Below are positions 6,423 to 13,075 of a DNA stretch of 18,024 bases, piece after piece. The stretch lies in the NCBI GenBank assembly GCA_902475445.1, contig CABRZN010000023.1, forward strand, positions 1-18,024. The letters run 5' to 3'. Position numbers and translations under genes: made by a program. Under the pieces are notes generated by a model. The model was not told the DNA's origin. It was given only the letters and a program-made list of their open reading frames with translations, and made no database searches. The DNA is from an uncultured Collinsella sp. GTDB taxonomy: Bacteria > Actinomycetota > Coriobacteriia > Coriobacteriales > Coriobacteriaceae. Numbering within the stretch: position 1 is the stretch's first letter; each line of letters begins with the position of its first letter.

Positions 6423-7514
6423 ATGGATACTCTCAACGATTTGAACGAGCGCGTCGACGCCTTTGTCGGCACCAGTTCCTTCGACGCGCCTGCCGCGACT
6501 AACGACCAAGCCCCCATCGATGTTCCCGCCGAGGTTCACGAGGACATCGTCGCCTCGGTCGATTTTTCCGAGGTCGAGCTCGCAGACGAGTTCACCGAGC
6601 CCCAGGTAGCCGTGACCCCCAACGGACTGCTCCCCATGGAGCCGCTGCCCATCGACGGGCGTCTGCGCAAGGCAGCCCTCCGCATGCCCGACGAGATCGA
6701 GGAGGCCAGCGGCTTTACGCTCTTCGGTCGTCGTATCAAATCGCTTATCTACACCACCGACGTGGCTGTCATCCGCAACTCCAATGCCGATGCCGTCTTT
6801 GCCGTTTACCCCTTCACGCCACAGCCGGCCATTACGCAGGCGCTGTTGACCGTCGCCGAGTGCCCGGTCTTTGTGGGTGTGGGCGGCGGAACTACGACCG
6901 GTAAGCGCTCCGTACAGATGGCGGCCGTCTCCGAGATGCAGGGCGCGGCGGGCTGTGTGGTCAACTCCCCCGCCACTGCCGAGATGGTCGAGCACATCAC
7001 CAACATCGCCGACATCCCCGTCATCGCCACGGTCGTACGTTGCGACGATGATGCGCATGCCAAAGTGCGCGCCGGAGCCAAGATCCTCAACATCGCGGCT
7101 GGCAAGAACACGCCGCAGGTCCTGCGTGAACTGCGTGAGCACTATCCCAACCTGCCGCTCATCGCACCGGGCGGCAAAACACCCGAGAGCATCCGCGAGA
7201 CCATCGCCGCCGGCGCCAACGCCATCATCTGGACACCGCCTTCGGCCCAGCAGCTGCAGACCGACATGATGCAGCGCTACCGCAAGATGAAAGAAGACGC
7301 CACGCCCGTTATCTCGCGCGACGATGTGCCCATTATCGACCAGGTCGCCGCCGCCGAGGTCAGCCAGGTCGAGAACATGAATCCCGATGTGCCGATCCCC
7401 GACGAGGTTATCGAGCGCGTCGCTTCGATCCACGATCATATCGAGGAGCGTCGAGCCAACCGTGGACTCAAGCCGTCACTGCATGGCTTCTTCTTCCGCG
7501 GCAAGAAACGCTAA
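6423..7514 (+). CDS. TIM-barrel protein of unknown function (ThiG/KDPG-aldolase-like)
   Basis: A 363-aa soluble protein. Residues 1-75 are acidic, Ala/Pro/Asp-rich and probably disordered. Residues 76-290 read as an alternating beta/alpha barrel with successive hydrophobic strands: SLIYTTDVAVI, AVFAVYPF, CPVFVGVGGGTTTGKR (147-162), GCVVNS, IPVIATVV, AKILNIAAG, LPLIAPGGKTPESI (244-257) and NAIIWTPP. The glycine-rich strand ends resemble phosphate-binding loops of ThiG, KDPG aldolase and IGPS-like barrels. I recognise similarity to Firmicutes proteins often labelled only as hydrolase, so no reaction is assigned. The C-terminal tail is basic (RGKKR). The start is uncertain because no Shine-Dalgarno precedes ATG 6423, but a -10 directly upstream supports a leaderless start. 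A strong terminator follows. Confidence 0.75.
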   Translation: MDTLNDLNERVDAFVGTSSFDAPAATNDQAPIDVPAEVHEDIVASVDFSEVELADEFTEPQVAVTPNGLLPMEPLPIDGRLRKAALRMPDEIEEASGFTLFGRRIKSLIYTTDVAVIRNSNADAVFAVYPFTPQPAITQALLTVAECPVFVGVGGGTTTGKRSVQMAAVSEMQGAAGCVVNSPATAEMVEHITNIADIPVIATVVRCDDDAHAKVRAGAKILNIAAGKNTPQVLRELREHYPNLPLIAPGGKTPESIRETIAAGANAIIWTPPSAQQLQTDMMQRYRKMKEDATPVISRDDVPIIDQVAAAEVSQVENMNPDVPIPDEVIERVASIHDHIEERRANRGLKPSLHGFFFRGKKR

Positions 7515-7526
7515 CCGCAGCAGCAA

Positions 7527-7564
7527 GGCCCGCCCCACAAACGTGAGGCGGGCCGTTTTCGTTT
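7527..7564 (+). terminator. Intrinsic terminator after the TIM-barrel gene
   Basis: Perfect 8-bp GC stem GGCCCGCC (7527-7534) with GGCGGGCC (7547-7554), an inner CAC/GTG pairing around an AAAC loop, then GTTTTCGTTT. It lies 13 nt after the stop codon. It may also help the convergent degV-type gene, though no T-tract is present on that strand. Confidence 0.88.
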
Positions 7565-7595
7565 GAGCAATCATGCAGCGACGTGATGAGCCAAG

Positions 7596-8486
7596 TTAAT
7601 CCACGCGCTTGTCGCCCATAAAGAAGAGCGCCACCGTGCCAGGTCCGGTGTGCGAACCGATCAGAGCACCGATATTGTTGATCTCAATCTTGCCTTTGAG
7701 CTGCGGAACTTGTTCCTCGATCAGCGCCGCAACGGCCTCGGCATCCTCACGGCACGCCGAATGGGACAAGATGCACTTACCCGAATAATCCGCACCGTCC
7801 TGCACGTGTGCCATCATGGTCTTAGCCATCTCGGAAATCGCGCGCTTCTTGGTGCGAATCTTCTCACGTGGCGACAGCCCACCTTCGCAATCGACCGTCA
7901 TAAGTGGGCAAATCTTAAGCGCTGTGCCGATAATCGCGCTCGCGGCCGAAATGCGACCGCCGCGCAGGTAGCTCGACAGATCGGTCGAGAAGAACCAGTG
8001 GTGCAGGTTGAGTTTATGCTCCTCAATCCAAGCAGCCGTCTCGTCGAGCGAAGCGCCGCTATCGCGCACGTCGGCGGCATATTCCAGCAATAGGCCAAAG
8101 CCCGAAGACGCCCCCAGCGAATCGATGACGCGCACCTTGCCGCCCTGGGGATAGCGATCCGCGAGCATCTGCGCCGCAACGCAGGCCGATCCATACGTAC
8201 CCGAAATACCCGACGACAACGTCAGGTGCAGCACATCTTTGCCCTCGGCAACAAACGGCTCCCAAAACTCCTCGTACTCGTCCACGCTCACCTGAGACGT
8301 CTTGGGCATGGCGCCCGCGGCAATCTGGGCAAAAAACTCGTCCGGCGTAATCGACTGATACAGATCGTCCGTATAGACAACATCGTCGATCTCGTAATGA
8401 AAACACACGACAGGGATATTGCGCGACGCAAAGAACTCACGGGTTCGGTCGGCGGCGGATTCACAGGTCAGGACAAAATCGCTCAT
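7596..8486 (-). CDS. DegV-family fatty-acid-binding protein
   Basis: A 296-aa DegV/FakB-type protein. Members bind a fatty acid and, in Gram-positive bacteria, present it to the fatty acid kinase FakA for phosphorylation and entry into phospholipid synthesis. Family signatures visible are PKTSQVSVDEY (61-71), LSSGISGTYGSA (90-101), the SYLRGGRIS block in the second domain, and the C-terminal IGSHTGPGTVALFF. The two-domain length is typical. ATG 8486 has AAGGAG at 6 nt. No FakA or other lipid gene is adjacent, so the specific FakB role is family-based inference. The gene is convergent with the TIM-barrel gene and divergent from fbp across a 319-bp AT-rich gap. Confidence 0.93.
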   Translation of the reverse strand: MSDFVLTCESAADRTREFFASRNIPVVCFHYEIDDVVYTDDLYQSITPDEFFAQIAAGAMPKTSQVSVDEYEEFWEPFVAEGKDVLHLTLSSGISGTYGSACVAAQMLADRYPQGGKVRVIDSLGASSGFGLLLEYAADVRDSGASLDETAAWIEEHKLNLHHWFFSTDLSSYLRGGRISAASAIIGTALKICPLMTVDCEGGLSPREKIRTKKRAISEMAKTMMAHVQDGADYSGKCILSHSACREDAEAVAALIEEQVPQLKGKIEINNIGALIGSHTGPGTVALFFMGDKRVD

Positions 8487-8748
8487 ATGAGGCTCCTTAA
8501 GTATTGCTGCGCAAATTATCGCACAGCAAGCCTACATACGGTACAAATGTCCACTATTTACCAATTCAAACTATTTGTATTGAACATCTTTATCACAAAC
8601 ATCCTCATTGCCGCCGTAGGCCAATATAGGCAAAAGCACCCCCAACGTCTCCACTCAACCGACATATCTACCTCAACTAAATCGATTTACCAAACCGTTC
8701 AGCCGACAATTCAGCCGCTGGCGCAAAATCGAAACAAAAGCGGCGCAT
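8487..8748. other. AT-rich intergenic region between degV-type gene and fbp
   Basis: This gap is clearly poorer in GC than its surroundings and holds no gene I can support. A 68-aa plus-strand frame (8547-8753) lacks a ribosome-binding site. A weak 6-bp hairpin (8714-8719 with 8739-8744) is present. The region most likely carries the divergent promoters; the dyad next to fbp is listed separately. Confidence 0.6.
8515..8520 (-). promoter_or_regulatory. Candidate -10 for the DegV-family gene
   Basis: On the minus strand the bases read GATAAT, 5 of 6 matches to TATAAT. It would place the transcript start about 20-25 nt before the ATG at 8486, leaving room for the AAGGAG site. No matching -35 was found at the usual distance. 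Confidence 0.3.
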
Positions 8749-8778
8749 ACTGATAAACGCTTGACACTGTTTATCAGT
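8749..8778. promoter_or_regulatory. Perfect 10+10 bp dyad upstream of fbp, putative operator
   Basis: ACTGATAAAC (8749-8758) and GTTTATCAGT (8769-8778) are exact reverse complements with a 10-bp spacer that contains a consensus -35 hexamer, TTGACA (8761-8766). It ends 27 bp before the fbp start codon. The geometry suits a dimeric repressor covering a promoter, but I find no good -10 at 16-18 bp from the TTGACA. The right arm is followed by TTTT, so an RNA hairpin or attenuator is the alternative reading. Confidence 0.6.
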
Positions 8779-8805
8779 TTTACCAACCCCATCGGAAGGT
8801 GTTTC

Positions 8806-10722
8806 ATGGTTGCATTCGATCGCAATCCGCAAGACTTTAAGTATCTGCGTCTGCTATCGAGACAGTTCCCCACCGAGCAATCCGCGTTCACCGAGATCAT
8901 CAATCTCTCGGCCATCCTCAACCTGCCCAAGGGCACCGAGCATTTTATGAGCGACGTGCATGGCGAGTACGAAGCCTTCATGCACATCCTCAACAACTGC
9001 TCGGGCGTCGTGCGCGAGCATGTCGACGAGATCTTTGGTGACACGCTCTCCTTTGATGAGAAGGGCGAACTGTGCACGCTCATCTACTACCCGCGCGAGA
9101 AGATCGACCTGGTCCGCAGCCAGCGCGAGGACTCCCCCACCTGGTACAAAACAATGCTCGACCAGCTCATCATGGTCGCCCGCTCGCTTTCGAGCCGCTA
9201 CACGCGCTCCAAGGTGCGTAAGGCCATCCCGCGCGACTACGCCTACATCATCGACGAGCTGCTGCACACGCACCCGGACGAGAACAACTATCGCGTGCGC
9301 TATCACGAGCGCATCGTGGAGTCCATCCTGGAGACCGCCAGCGCCGACGACTTTATTGAGTCGCTCGCCTCGCTCATCAAGCGCCTGGCCGTCGACCACC
9401 TGCACCTGGTGGGCGACATCTTCGACCGTGGCGGCGGCGCGGCCAAGATTATGGACCGCCTGCTCACCTACCATTCGCTCGACATCCAGTGGGGCAACCA
9501 CGACCTGCTGTGGATGGGCGCTGCGGCCGGCGAGCCCGCCTGCATCGCCACGGTGTTGCGCAACAACCTGCGCTACGACAACTACGAGATCCTCGAGAAC
9601 GATTACGGCATCTCGCTGCGCGAGCTCGTCGCCTTCGCCGACGCCACCTACACCGCCGGCGAGTCCATCACCCCGCTGATCAAGGCCATCAACGTGTTGC
9701 TCTTTAAGCTCGAGGGCCAAATAATCCAGCGCCACCCCGAGTTCGATATGAGCGACCGCCTGCTGCTCGACAAGATCAATCACGACTCCGGCACGGTTAC
9801 CCTCGCCGATGGCAGCGTGTGGCCGCTCACGACCAACGACTTCCCCACCGTCGACCCGGCGGACCCCTACACGCTCACGCCCGAGGAGCAGCATATTATC
9901 GACAAGCTCGTATCCGAGTTTGTCACCGCCGACCATCTGCATCGCCATATCGATTTCCTGTATACCCATGGCTCGATGTACAAGGTCACCAACGGCAACC
10001 TGCTGTTTCACGGCTGCGTGCCGCTCAACGAGGACGGCACCTTTAGCAGCATGAACTGCCTGGGTACCTGGCACGCCGGCCGCGATTATTTCGATTTTTG
10101 CGACCGTATCGCCCGCCGTGCCTGGCGCGTGGGCGACCGCGATGCCCTCGACTGGATGTGGTACCTGTGGATCGGCTTTAACTCGCCCGCCAGCGGGCGT
10201 CTGGTCCGCACCTTTGAGCGCGCCTATATCGCCGACAAGAGCACCTGGGTCGAGCCGATGGATCCGTACTACACGCTCACCACGTCGCCCTCGGTCTGCG
10301 ACGACATCATGCACGAATTCGGCGTCGTCCCCATGGCCTGCTCGCCGACCGGCCACATCATCAACGGCCACACGCCCGTTAAAACCACCAAGGGCGAACA
10401 GCCCATCCGTGCCGAAGGCAAGCTGCTGGTCATCGACGGTGGTTTCTGCCGTGCCTACCATCCCAAGACGGGCATCGCCGGCTACACGCTCATCTCCAGC
10501 TCGCGCGGCTGCCGTCTCAAATCGCATCGGGCCTTTACCACCGTTGCCGAGGCGCTCACCCGCAACGTGGACATCGAGAGCGAGACCAACCGTTTTGACC
10601 AGGCCGACCGTCGCCGCATGGTAAGCGACACCGATTCCGGTGCCAAGATCCGCAGCCAGATCCAAGACCTGCGCCAGCTGCTCGATGCATATAGAAACGG
10701 TGCTATCGAAGAGCGCGCCTAG
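8806..10722 (+). CDS. fbp: Class III fructose-1,6-bisphosphatase
   Basis: A 638-aa cytosolic gluconeogenic enzyme that hydrolyses fructose 1,6-bisphosphate to fructose 6-phosphate. It is the Firmicutes-type class III FBPase, in the calcineurin-like metallophosphatase superfamily. Metal-binding motifs are in order: SDVHGEYEAF (Asp50, His52), GDIFDRGGG (Asp204, Asp207), GNHD (Asn231, His232) and NGHTPV (His522). The long insert between the third and fourth motifs is typical of the class, as is the overall length (about 640-670 aa). I chose ATG 8806 (MVAFDRNPQDFKYLRLL) because GGAAGG lies 6 nt upstream. An in-frame TTG 15 codons earlier lies inside the dyad and lacks such a site. Regulation: the perfect dyad just upstream suggests repressor control. 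A GtrA gene follows after 78 bp without a T-tract terminator, so read-through is likely. Confidence 0.96.
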   Translation: MVAFDRNPQDFKYLRLLSRQFPTEQSAFTEIINLSAILNLPKGTEHFMSDVHGEYEAFMHILNNCSGVVREHVDEIFGDTLSFDEKGELCTLIYYPREKIDLVRSQREDSPTWYKTMLDQLIMVARSLSSRYTRSKVRKAIPRDYAYIIDELLHTHPDENNYRVRYHERIVESILETASADDFIESLASLIKRLAVDHLHLVGDIFDRGGGAAKIMDRLLTYHSLDIQWGNHDLLWMGAAAGEPACIATVLRNNLRYDNYEILENDYGISLRELVAFADATYTAGESITPLIKAINVLLFKLEGQIIQRHPEFDMSDRLLLDKINHDSGTVTLADGSVWPLTTNDFPTVDPADPYTLTPEEQHIIDKLVSEFVTADHLHRHIDFLYTHGSMYKVTNGNLLFHGCVPLNEDGTFSSMNCLGTWHAGRDYFDFCDRIARRAWRVGDRDALDWMWYLWIGFNSPASGRLVRTFERAYIADKSTWVEPMDPYYTLTTSPSVCDDIMHEFGVVPMACSPTGHIINGHTPVKTTKGEQPIRAEGKLLVIDGGFCRAYHPKTGIAGYTLISSSRGCRLKSHRAFTTVAEALTRNVDIESETNRFDQADRRRMVSDTDSGAKIRSQIQDLRQLLDAYRNGAIEERA

Positions 10723-10732
10723 CTCCGCCCGC

Positions 10733-10767
10733 GGGGATTGGCTAAACTTGCTGAGTTTGTCATCCCC
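10733..10767 (+). other. Nested stem-loop between fbp and the first gtrA-like gene
   Basis: GGGGAT (10733-10738) pairs with ATCCCC (10762-10767), and inside it AAACT (10744-10748) pairs with AGTTT (10754-10758). There is no T-tract, so this is not a standard terminator. It could be an mRNA processing or stability element within an fbp-gtrA transcript. Short stems of this kind can arise by chance. Confidence 0.3.
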
Positions 10768-10800
10768 ACGGCGCCCCGGCGCCACCTAAAGGCAGGTACC

Positions 10801-11196
10801 ATGCAAAAGCTCCTTGCGCAGATCATGAAGTTTGGCGTCGTCGGCGTCGTCGCCACGGTCATCGACTTCGGCATCATGAATCTGCTCCACTACGGTCTGG
10901 GCCTTAACATCCTAATCGCCAACACCAGCGGCTTTATCGTCTCGCTCATCTTTAACTACGTCGCGAGCATGAAGTACGTGTTTGCGCACAAGGAAGGCAT
11001 GAGCCGCCGCCGCGAGTTTGTCATCTTTGTCGTGCTGTCCGTGATTGGCCTGGCGCTTAACGACGGCATCGTGCTGGCACTCAACGCCGGCCTGGGACTC
11101 GAGGCTAATATCGCTAAGATTTGCGCCACCGCGCTCGTCATGGTCTACAACTTTGTGACGCGCAAGATCTTCCTGGAGGGTGACGAGACCAAGTAG
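10801..11196 (+). CDS. GtrA-family membrane protein (first of two)
   Basis: A 131-aa GtrA-like (PF04138-type) protein with four predicted membrane helices: about residues 8-28, 33-55, 76-96 and 100-122. GtrA proteins are thought to flip or position polyprenyl-linked sugars for cell-surface glycan modification. Family features seen are KFGVVGVVATVIDFG at the start, a central FNYVASMKYVF motif, and a C-terminal basic/aromatic VTRKIFL. ATG 10801 follows an AGG-containing site (GGCAGG, about 4 nt); the longer frame upstream overlaps the fbp leader hairpin and is unlikely. It probably shares a transcript with fbp. It is a paralogue of the next gene and shares the EGMSR-REF-IF-LSVIGL-LND pattern. 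No glycosyltransferase is adjacent, so the substrate is unknown. Confidence 0.9.
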   Translation: MQKLLAQIMKFGVVGVVATVIDFGIMNLLHYGLGLNILIANTSGFIVSLIFNYVASMKYVFAHKEGMSRRREFVIFVVLSVIGLALNDGIVLALNAGLGLEANIAKICATALVMVYNFVTRKIFLEGDETK

Positions 11197-11220
11197 CCCA
11201 GCTTTCTCGCAGCGTTACGA

Positions 11221-11274
11221 GGCCCGCGAACGACGCGCACTGAGCGCAGCGTTGTTCGCGGGCCTTATTCGTTT
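11221..11274 (+). terminator. Intrinsic terminator after the first gtrA-like gene
   Basis: A perfect 11-bp stem GGCCCGCGAAC (11221-11231) with GTTCGCGGGCC (11254-11264) has an internal GCGC/GCGC pairing in its loop and is followed by TTATTCGTTT. It begins 24 nt after the stop codon. Confidence 0.85.
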
Positions 11275-11327
11275 ACGGGCAAAATCAGCACGTTTGCGGA
11301 TTGCCTCTTGAAAATTTGGCGAGTTCG

Positions 11328-11333
11328 TATAGT
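11328..11333 (+). promoter_or_regulatory. Candidate -10 for the second gtrA-like gene
   Basis: TATAGT (5 of 6 to consensus) lies in the 219-bp gap after a terminator, so a promoter is expected here. The nearest TTGAAA (11308-11313) has only 14-bp spacing. A rival -10, TAAAGT at 11371-11376, lies 17 bp after the poor -35 TTACGC. Neither is decisive. Confidence 0.25.
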
Positions 11334-11415
11334 TCTTGCCAAAGCCCTTACGCTTCCCTTGCAAAAGCTCTAAAGTATCCTCTGCTCGATTCATCAACGC
11401 ATTGGATGTGATTAC

Positions 11416-11823
11416 GTGCGCAAGGCACTGGCACAACCTCATACTAAGCAGTTCCTCAAGTTCGCTGTCGTGGGACTTATCTCCTTTGGCATCGACTGGG
11501 GCATGCTCATTGCGCTCGTCGAGCTGTTCCACCTCGACTTTTTGATGAGCACCACAATCTCGTTTATCACGTCCGTCGTGGTCAACTACTGGCTCAGCAT
11601 GAAGTACGTGTTCGACCACCGCGAGGGTATGAGCCGCAAGCGCGAGTTCACGATCTTCACCATCCTGTCGGTGATCGGCTTGGGTCTCAACGACCTGTAC
11701 ATGTTTGTGGGCGTCACGTTTTTGAGCATCGGCTACCAGGCCATGAAGGCCATCGCCACGTTCCTGGTCACCTGGTACAACTACTTTAGCCGCCGCTTCT
11801 TCCTCGAGGGCGCACAGTCGTAG
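11416..11823 (+). CDS. GtrA-family membrane protein (second of two)
   Basis: A 135-aa GtrA-like protein with four predicted helices (about residues 13-35, 40-60, 81-102 and 106-126). Shared with its upstream neighbour are KF-VVG---FGID, the NYWLSMKYVF block and EGMSRKREF-IF-ILSVIGLGLND; the C-terminus RRFFLEG also aligns with RKIFLEG. Likely role by family: membrane translocation or positioning of lipid-linked sugars in surface glycan synthesis. The start is a GTG with only a weak GGA site about 9 nt upstream, so translation may be inefficient. No better start is present, because the next Met would delete the first helix. It is separated from the first copy by a terminator and so is likely expressed separately. 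Confidence 0.88.
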   Translation: MRKALAQPHTKQFLKFAVVGLISFGIDWGMLIALVELFHLDFLMSTTISFITSVVVNYWLSMKYVFDHREGMSRKREFTIFTILSVIGLGLNDLYMFVGVTFLSIGYQAMKAIATFLVTWYNYFSRRFFLEGAQS

Positions 11824-11850
11824 ACGGCCCAACATGATCTCGCTTCGCAG

Positions 11851-11886
11851 CCGGTTGGAATTCACGTTCCAACCGGTTTTTTGTTT
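11851..11886 (+). terminator. Intrinsic terminator after the second gtrA-like gene
   Basis: A 10-bp perfect stem CCGGTTGGAA (11851-11860) and TTCCAACCGG (11867-11876), a 6-nt loop, then TTTTTTGTTT. This is a textbook factor-independent terminator. Confidence 0.95.
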
Positions 11887-11930
11887 GCAGAGCCTGCCGA
11901 GGAAGGCGCACGAGGCGGGCCACAGCGCTG

Positions 11931-12101
11931 GAATGGGACGCAGTTTCCCGCGGACGCCGAAACGGAAAGCCCATCCCGTTATCGATGTCTAGAACGGGAT
12001 GGACTTTCCCAATGGATGCTGATGCGGAAACTGTGTCCCGGAATTCGCCTTCAGAGCGGGATGCAATTTCCGGTTGAGCCTCGATTGGGAAACGACGTCC
12101 C
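11931..12101. repeat. Three tandem ~62-bp units of alternating inverted 14-15 bp motifs
   Basis: Six copies of a motif close to GGGAYGnnnTTTCCC occur in strictly alternating orientation. Forward copies start at 11935, 11996 and 12058; inverted copies start at 11964, 12026 and 12087. Forward-to-inverted distance is 29-30 bp and inverted-to-next-forward is 32 bp, so the dyad unit repeats every 61-62 bp. A GA precedes each forward copy by one or two bases. The middle pair (11964-11980 with 11993-12009) can form a 17-bp stem with one mismatch. The array lies between two terminators of convergent genes and has no coding capacity I can support. The function is unknown: a structured RNA, a protein-binding array, or a degenerate intergenic repeat family. 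Bases 11887-11930 show nothing further. Confidence 0.85.
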
Positions 12102-12111
12102 ATTCACATGA

Positions 12112-12149
12112 AGACGGGCGGCTCGGATGTTGGTCCGAACCGCCCGTCT
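12112..12149 (-). terminator. Terminator-like hairpin after the DUF4430 gene
   Basis: A 10-bp stem AGACGGGCGG (12112-12121) with CCGCCCGTCT (12140-12149), capped by an inner 5-bp TCGGA/TCCGA stem and a 6-nt loop. It lies 20 nt beyond the stop codon of the minus-strand gene. On that strand the tail is TCATG, so the U-tract is weak. It probably ends the surface-protein operon. Confidence 0.65.
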
Positions 12150-12169
12150 GGCGCACTATGTCGAGGCCT

Positions 12170-13066
12170 CTAGCCCGTTACGTAATACCACACGACGGTG
12201 TCGCCATTCTTGAGAGTGTAATTACTACAGGCCGTCATGGGCGCTGTGCCGTTAACGGAGTACATCCAGCCACTCTTGGCGCCGTGCTCCTTCTCGGCCA
12301 GGCCGCCGATAGCGGCGACATACGTGCCGTACGACGTGCCGTACGCATTGACGGAAAGGCCTAGCGCACACAGGGCATCGTAGACCGTAGCGCCCTCGTT
12401 AAAGGTGAAGGTGCCACTAGAAGACACAGGATTGCCCACGGCACTCGATGTGACCGAGACCGTTACCGTGACGTAGCCAGGCTGCTGCGAGCCGTCCTGA
12501 TTGCCAGCAGAGGCGCTGCCACTGTTGGATGCAAATCCACCGCCGGACGCCGAGCCGCTGCCCGAAGAAGAGCTCAATCCACCGGCGGATTCTGAGCCCT
12601 GTCCGGCAGACGTGTTGCTGGACTTCTTGCCGCCCTTGCCTTCGGACTTCTTCTCCTTCGAATCCTTGTCAGACTTCTTGTCCGAAGATTCAGACTTGTC
12701 CTTGGAATCAGATTCATCCGAATCCTTCGACCCGTCCTTCGCATTGTCCGAAGATTTGGAGTCCTTGGACGCGGCCTTACCCGAAGCGGTAGTCGAACCG
12801 GAAACCGACGCATCCTTGGCAACGACGCTCTCCCCCGTCACAGCCCGCGCAATCCAGTCGATGGACCATGCACTGCCGGCAGAGGGGTAGACAAAACCCA
12901 GCGACACAACGATCAAGACGATGCAGACGGCTGTCAGAACACCAACAAGTACCTTACGCCGAGGGGCGGACGCCGCCGAAGCGGCGTCCTTTTTCTTTGC
13001 ATCGTCAAGCTGAATGAACGACGAGTCGGGCTGCTTGGACTCGGCGTACTGAGGCTTATTGGACAC
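12170..13066 (-). CDS. Membrane-anchored DUF4430-domain surface protein
   Basis: A 298-aa protein: a polar cytoplasmic N-terminus (1-37, ending in APRRK), one hydrophobic helix (about 38-60), an extracellular stalk rich in Lys/Ser/Asp (about 95-150) then Gly/Ser (150-195), and a C-terminal DUF4430 domain (198-298). DUF4430 resembles the C-terminal beta domain of transcobalamin and intrinsic factor. Here it shows NEGATVYDAL, SGWMYSVNG and the end motif YTLKNGDTVVWYY. Ligand unknown. GTG 13066 is preferred because AGGTG lies 6 nt upstream. A GTG at 13075 directly abuts the stop codon of the giant upstream gene but lacks its own site. Either start implies translational coupling, so the two proteins are made together. 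Topology is the reverse of its partner, which is anchored at the C-terminus. Confidence 0.88.
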   Translation of the reverse strand: MSNKPQYAESKQPDSSFIQLDDAKKKDAASAASAPRRKVLVGVLTAVCIVLIVVSLGFVYPSAGSAWSIDWIARAVTGESVVAKDASVSGSTTASGKAASKDSKSSDNAKDGSKDSDESDSKDKSESSDKKSDKDSKEKKSEGKGGKKSSNTSAGQGSESAGGLSSSSGSGSASGGGFASNSGSASAGNQDGSQQPGYVTVTVSVTSSAVGNPVSSSGTFTFNEGATVYDALCALGLSVNAYGTSYGTYVAAIGGLAEKEHGAKSGWMYSVNGTAPMTACSNYTLKNGDTVVWYYVTG

Positions 13067-13075
13067 AGCCCTCAC

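Noticed and set aside
8547..8753. 68-aa plus-strand frame in the AT-rich gap before fbp
   Set aside because: No ribosome-binding site, no recognisable domain, low-complexity Thr/Gln-rich tail, and its stop lies inside the fbp dyad.
8761..8805. 15-codon N-terminal extension of FBPase starting at TTG
   Set aside because: The start lies within the dyad and lacks a ribosome-binding site, while ATG 8806 has GGAAGG at 6 nt and gives the family-typical N-terminus.
12600..12790. Repeated short DNA words considered as a CRISPR-like or tandem repeat array
   Set aside because: The words have no fixed spacer length and are explained by repeated Lys/Ser/Asp codons of the protein stalk.
12501..12890. Plus-strand Pro/Ser/Asp-rich open frame opposite the DUF4430 gene
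   Set aside because: It is the antisense of the low-complexity Lys/Ser/Asp stalk; its repetitive composition is inherited from that stretch.
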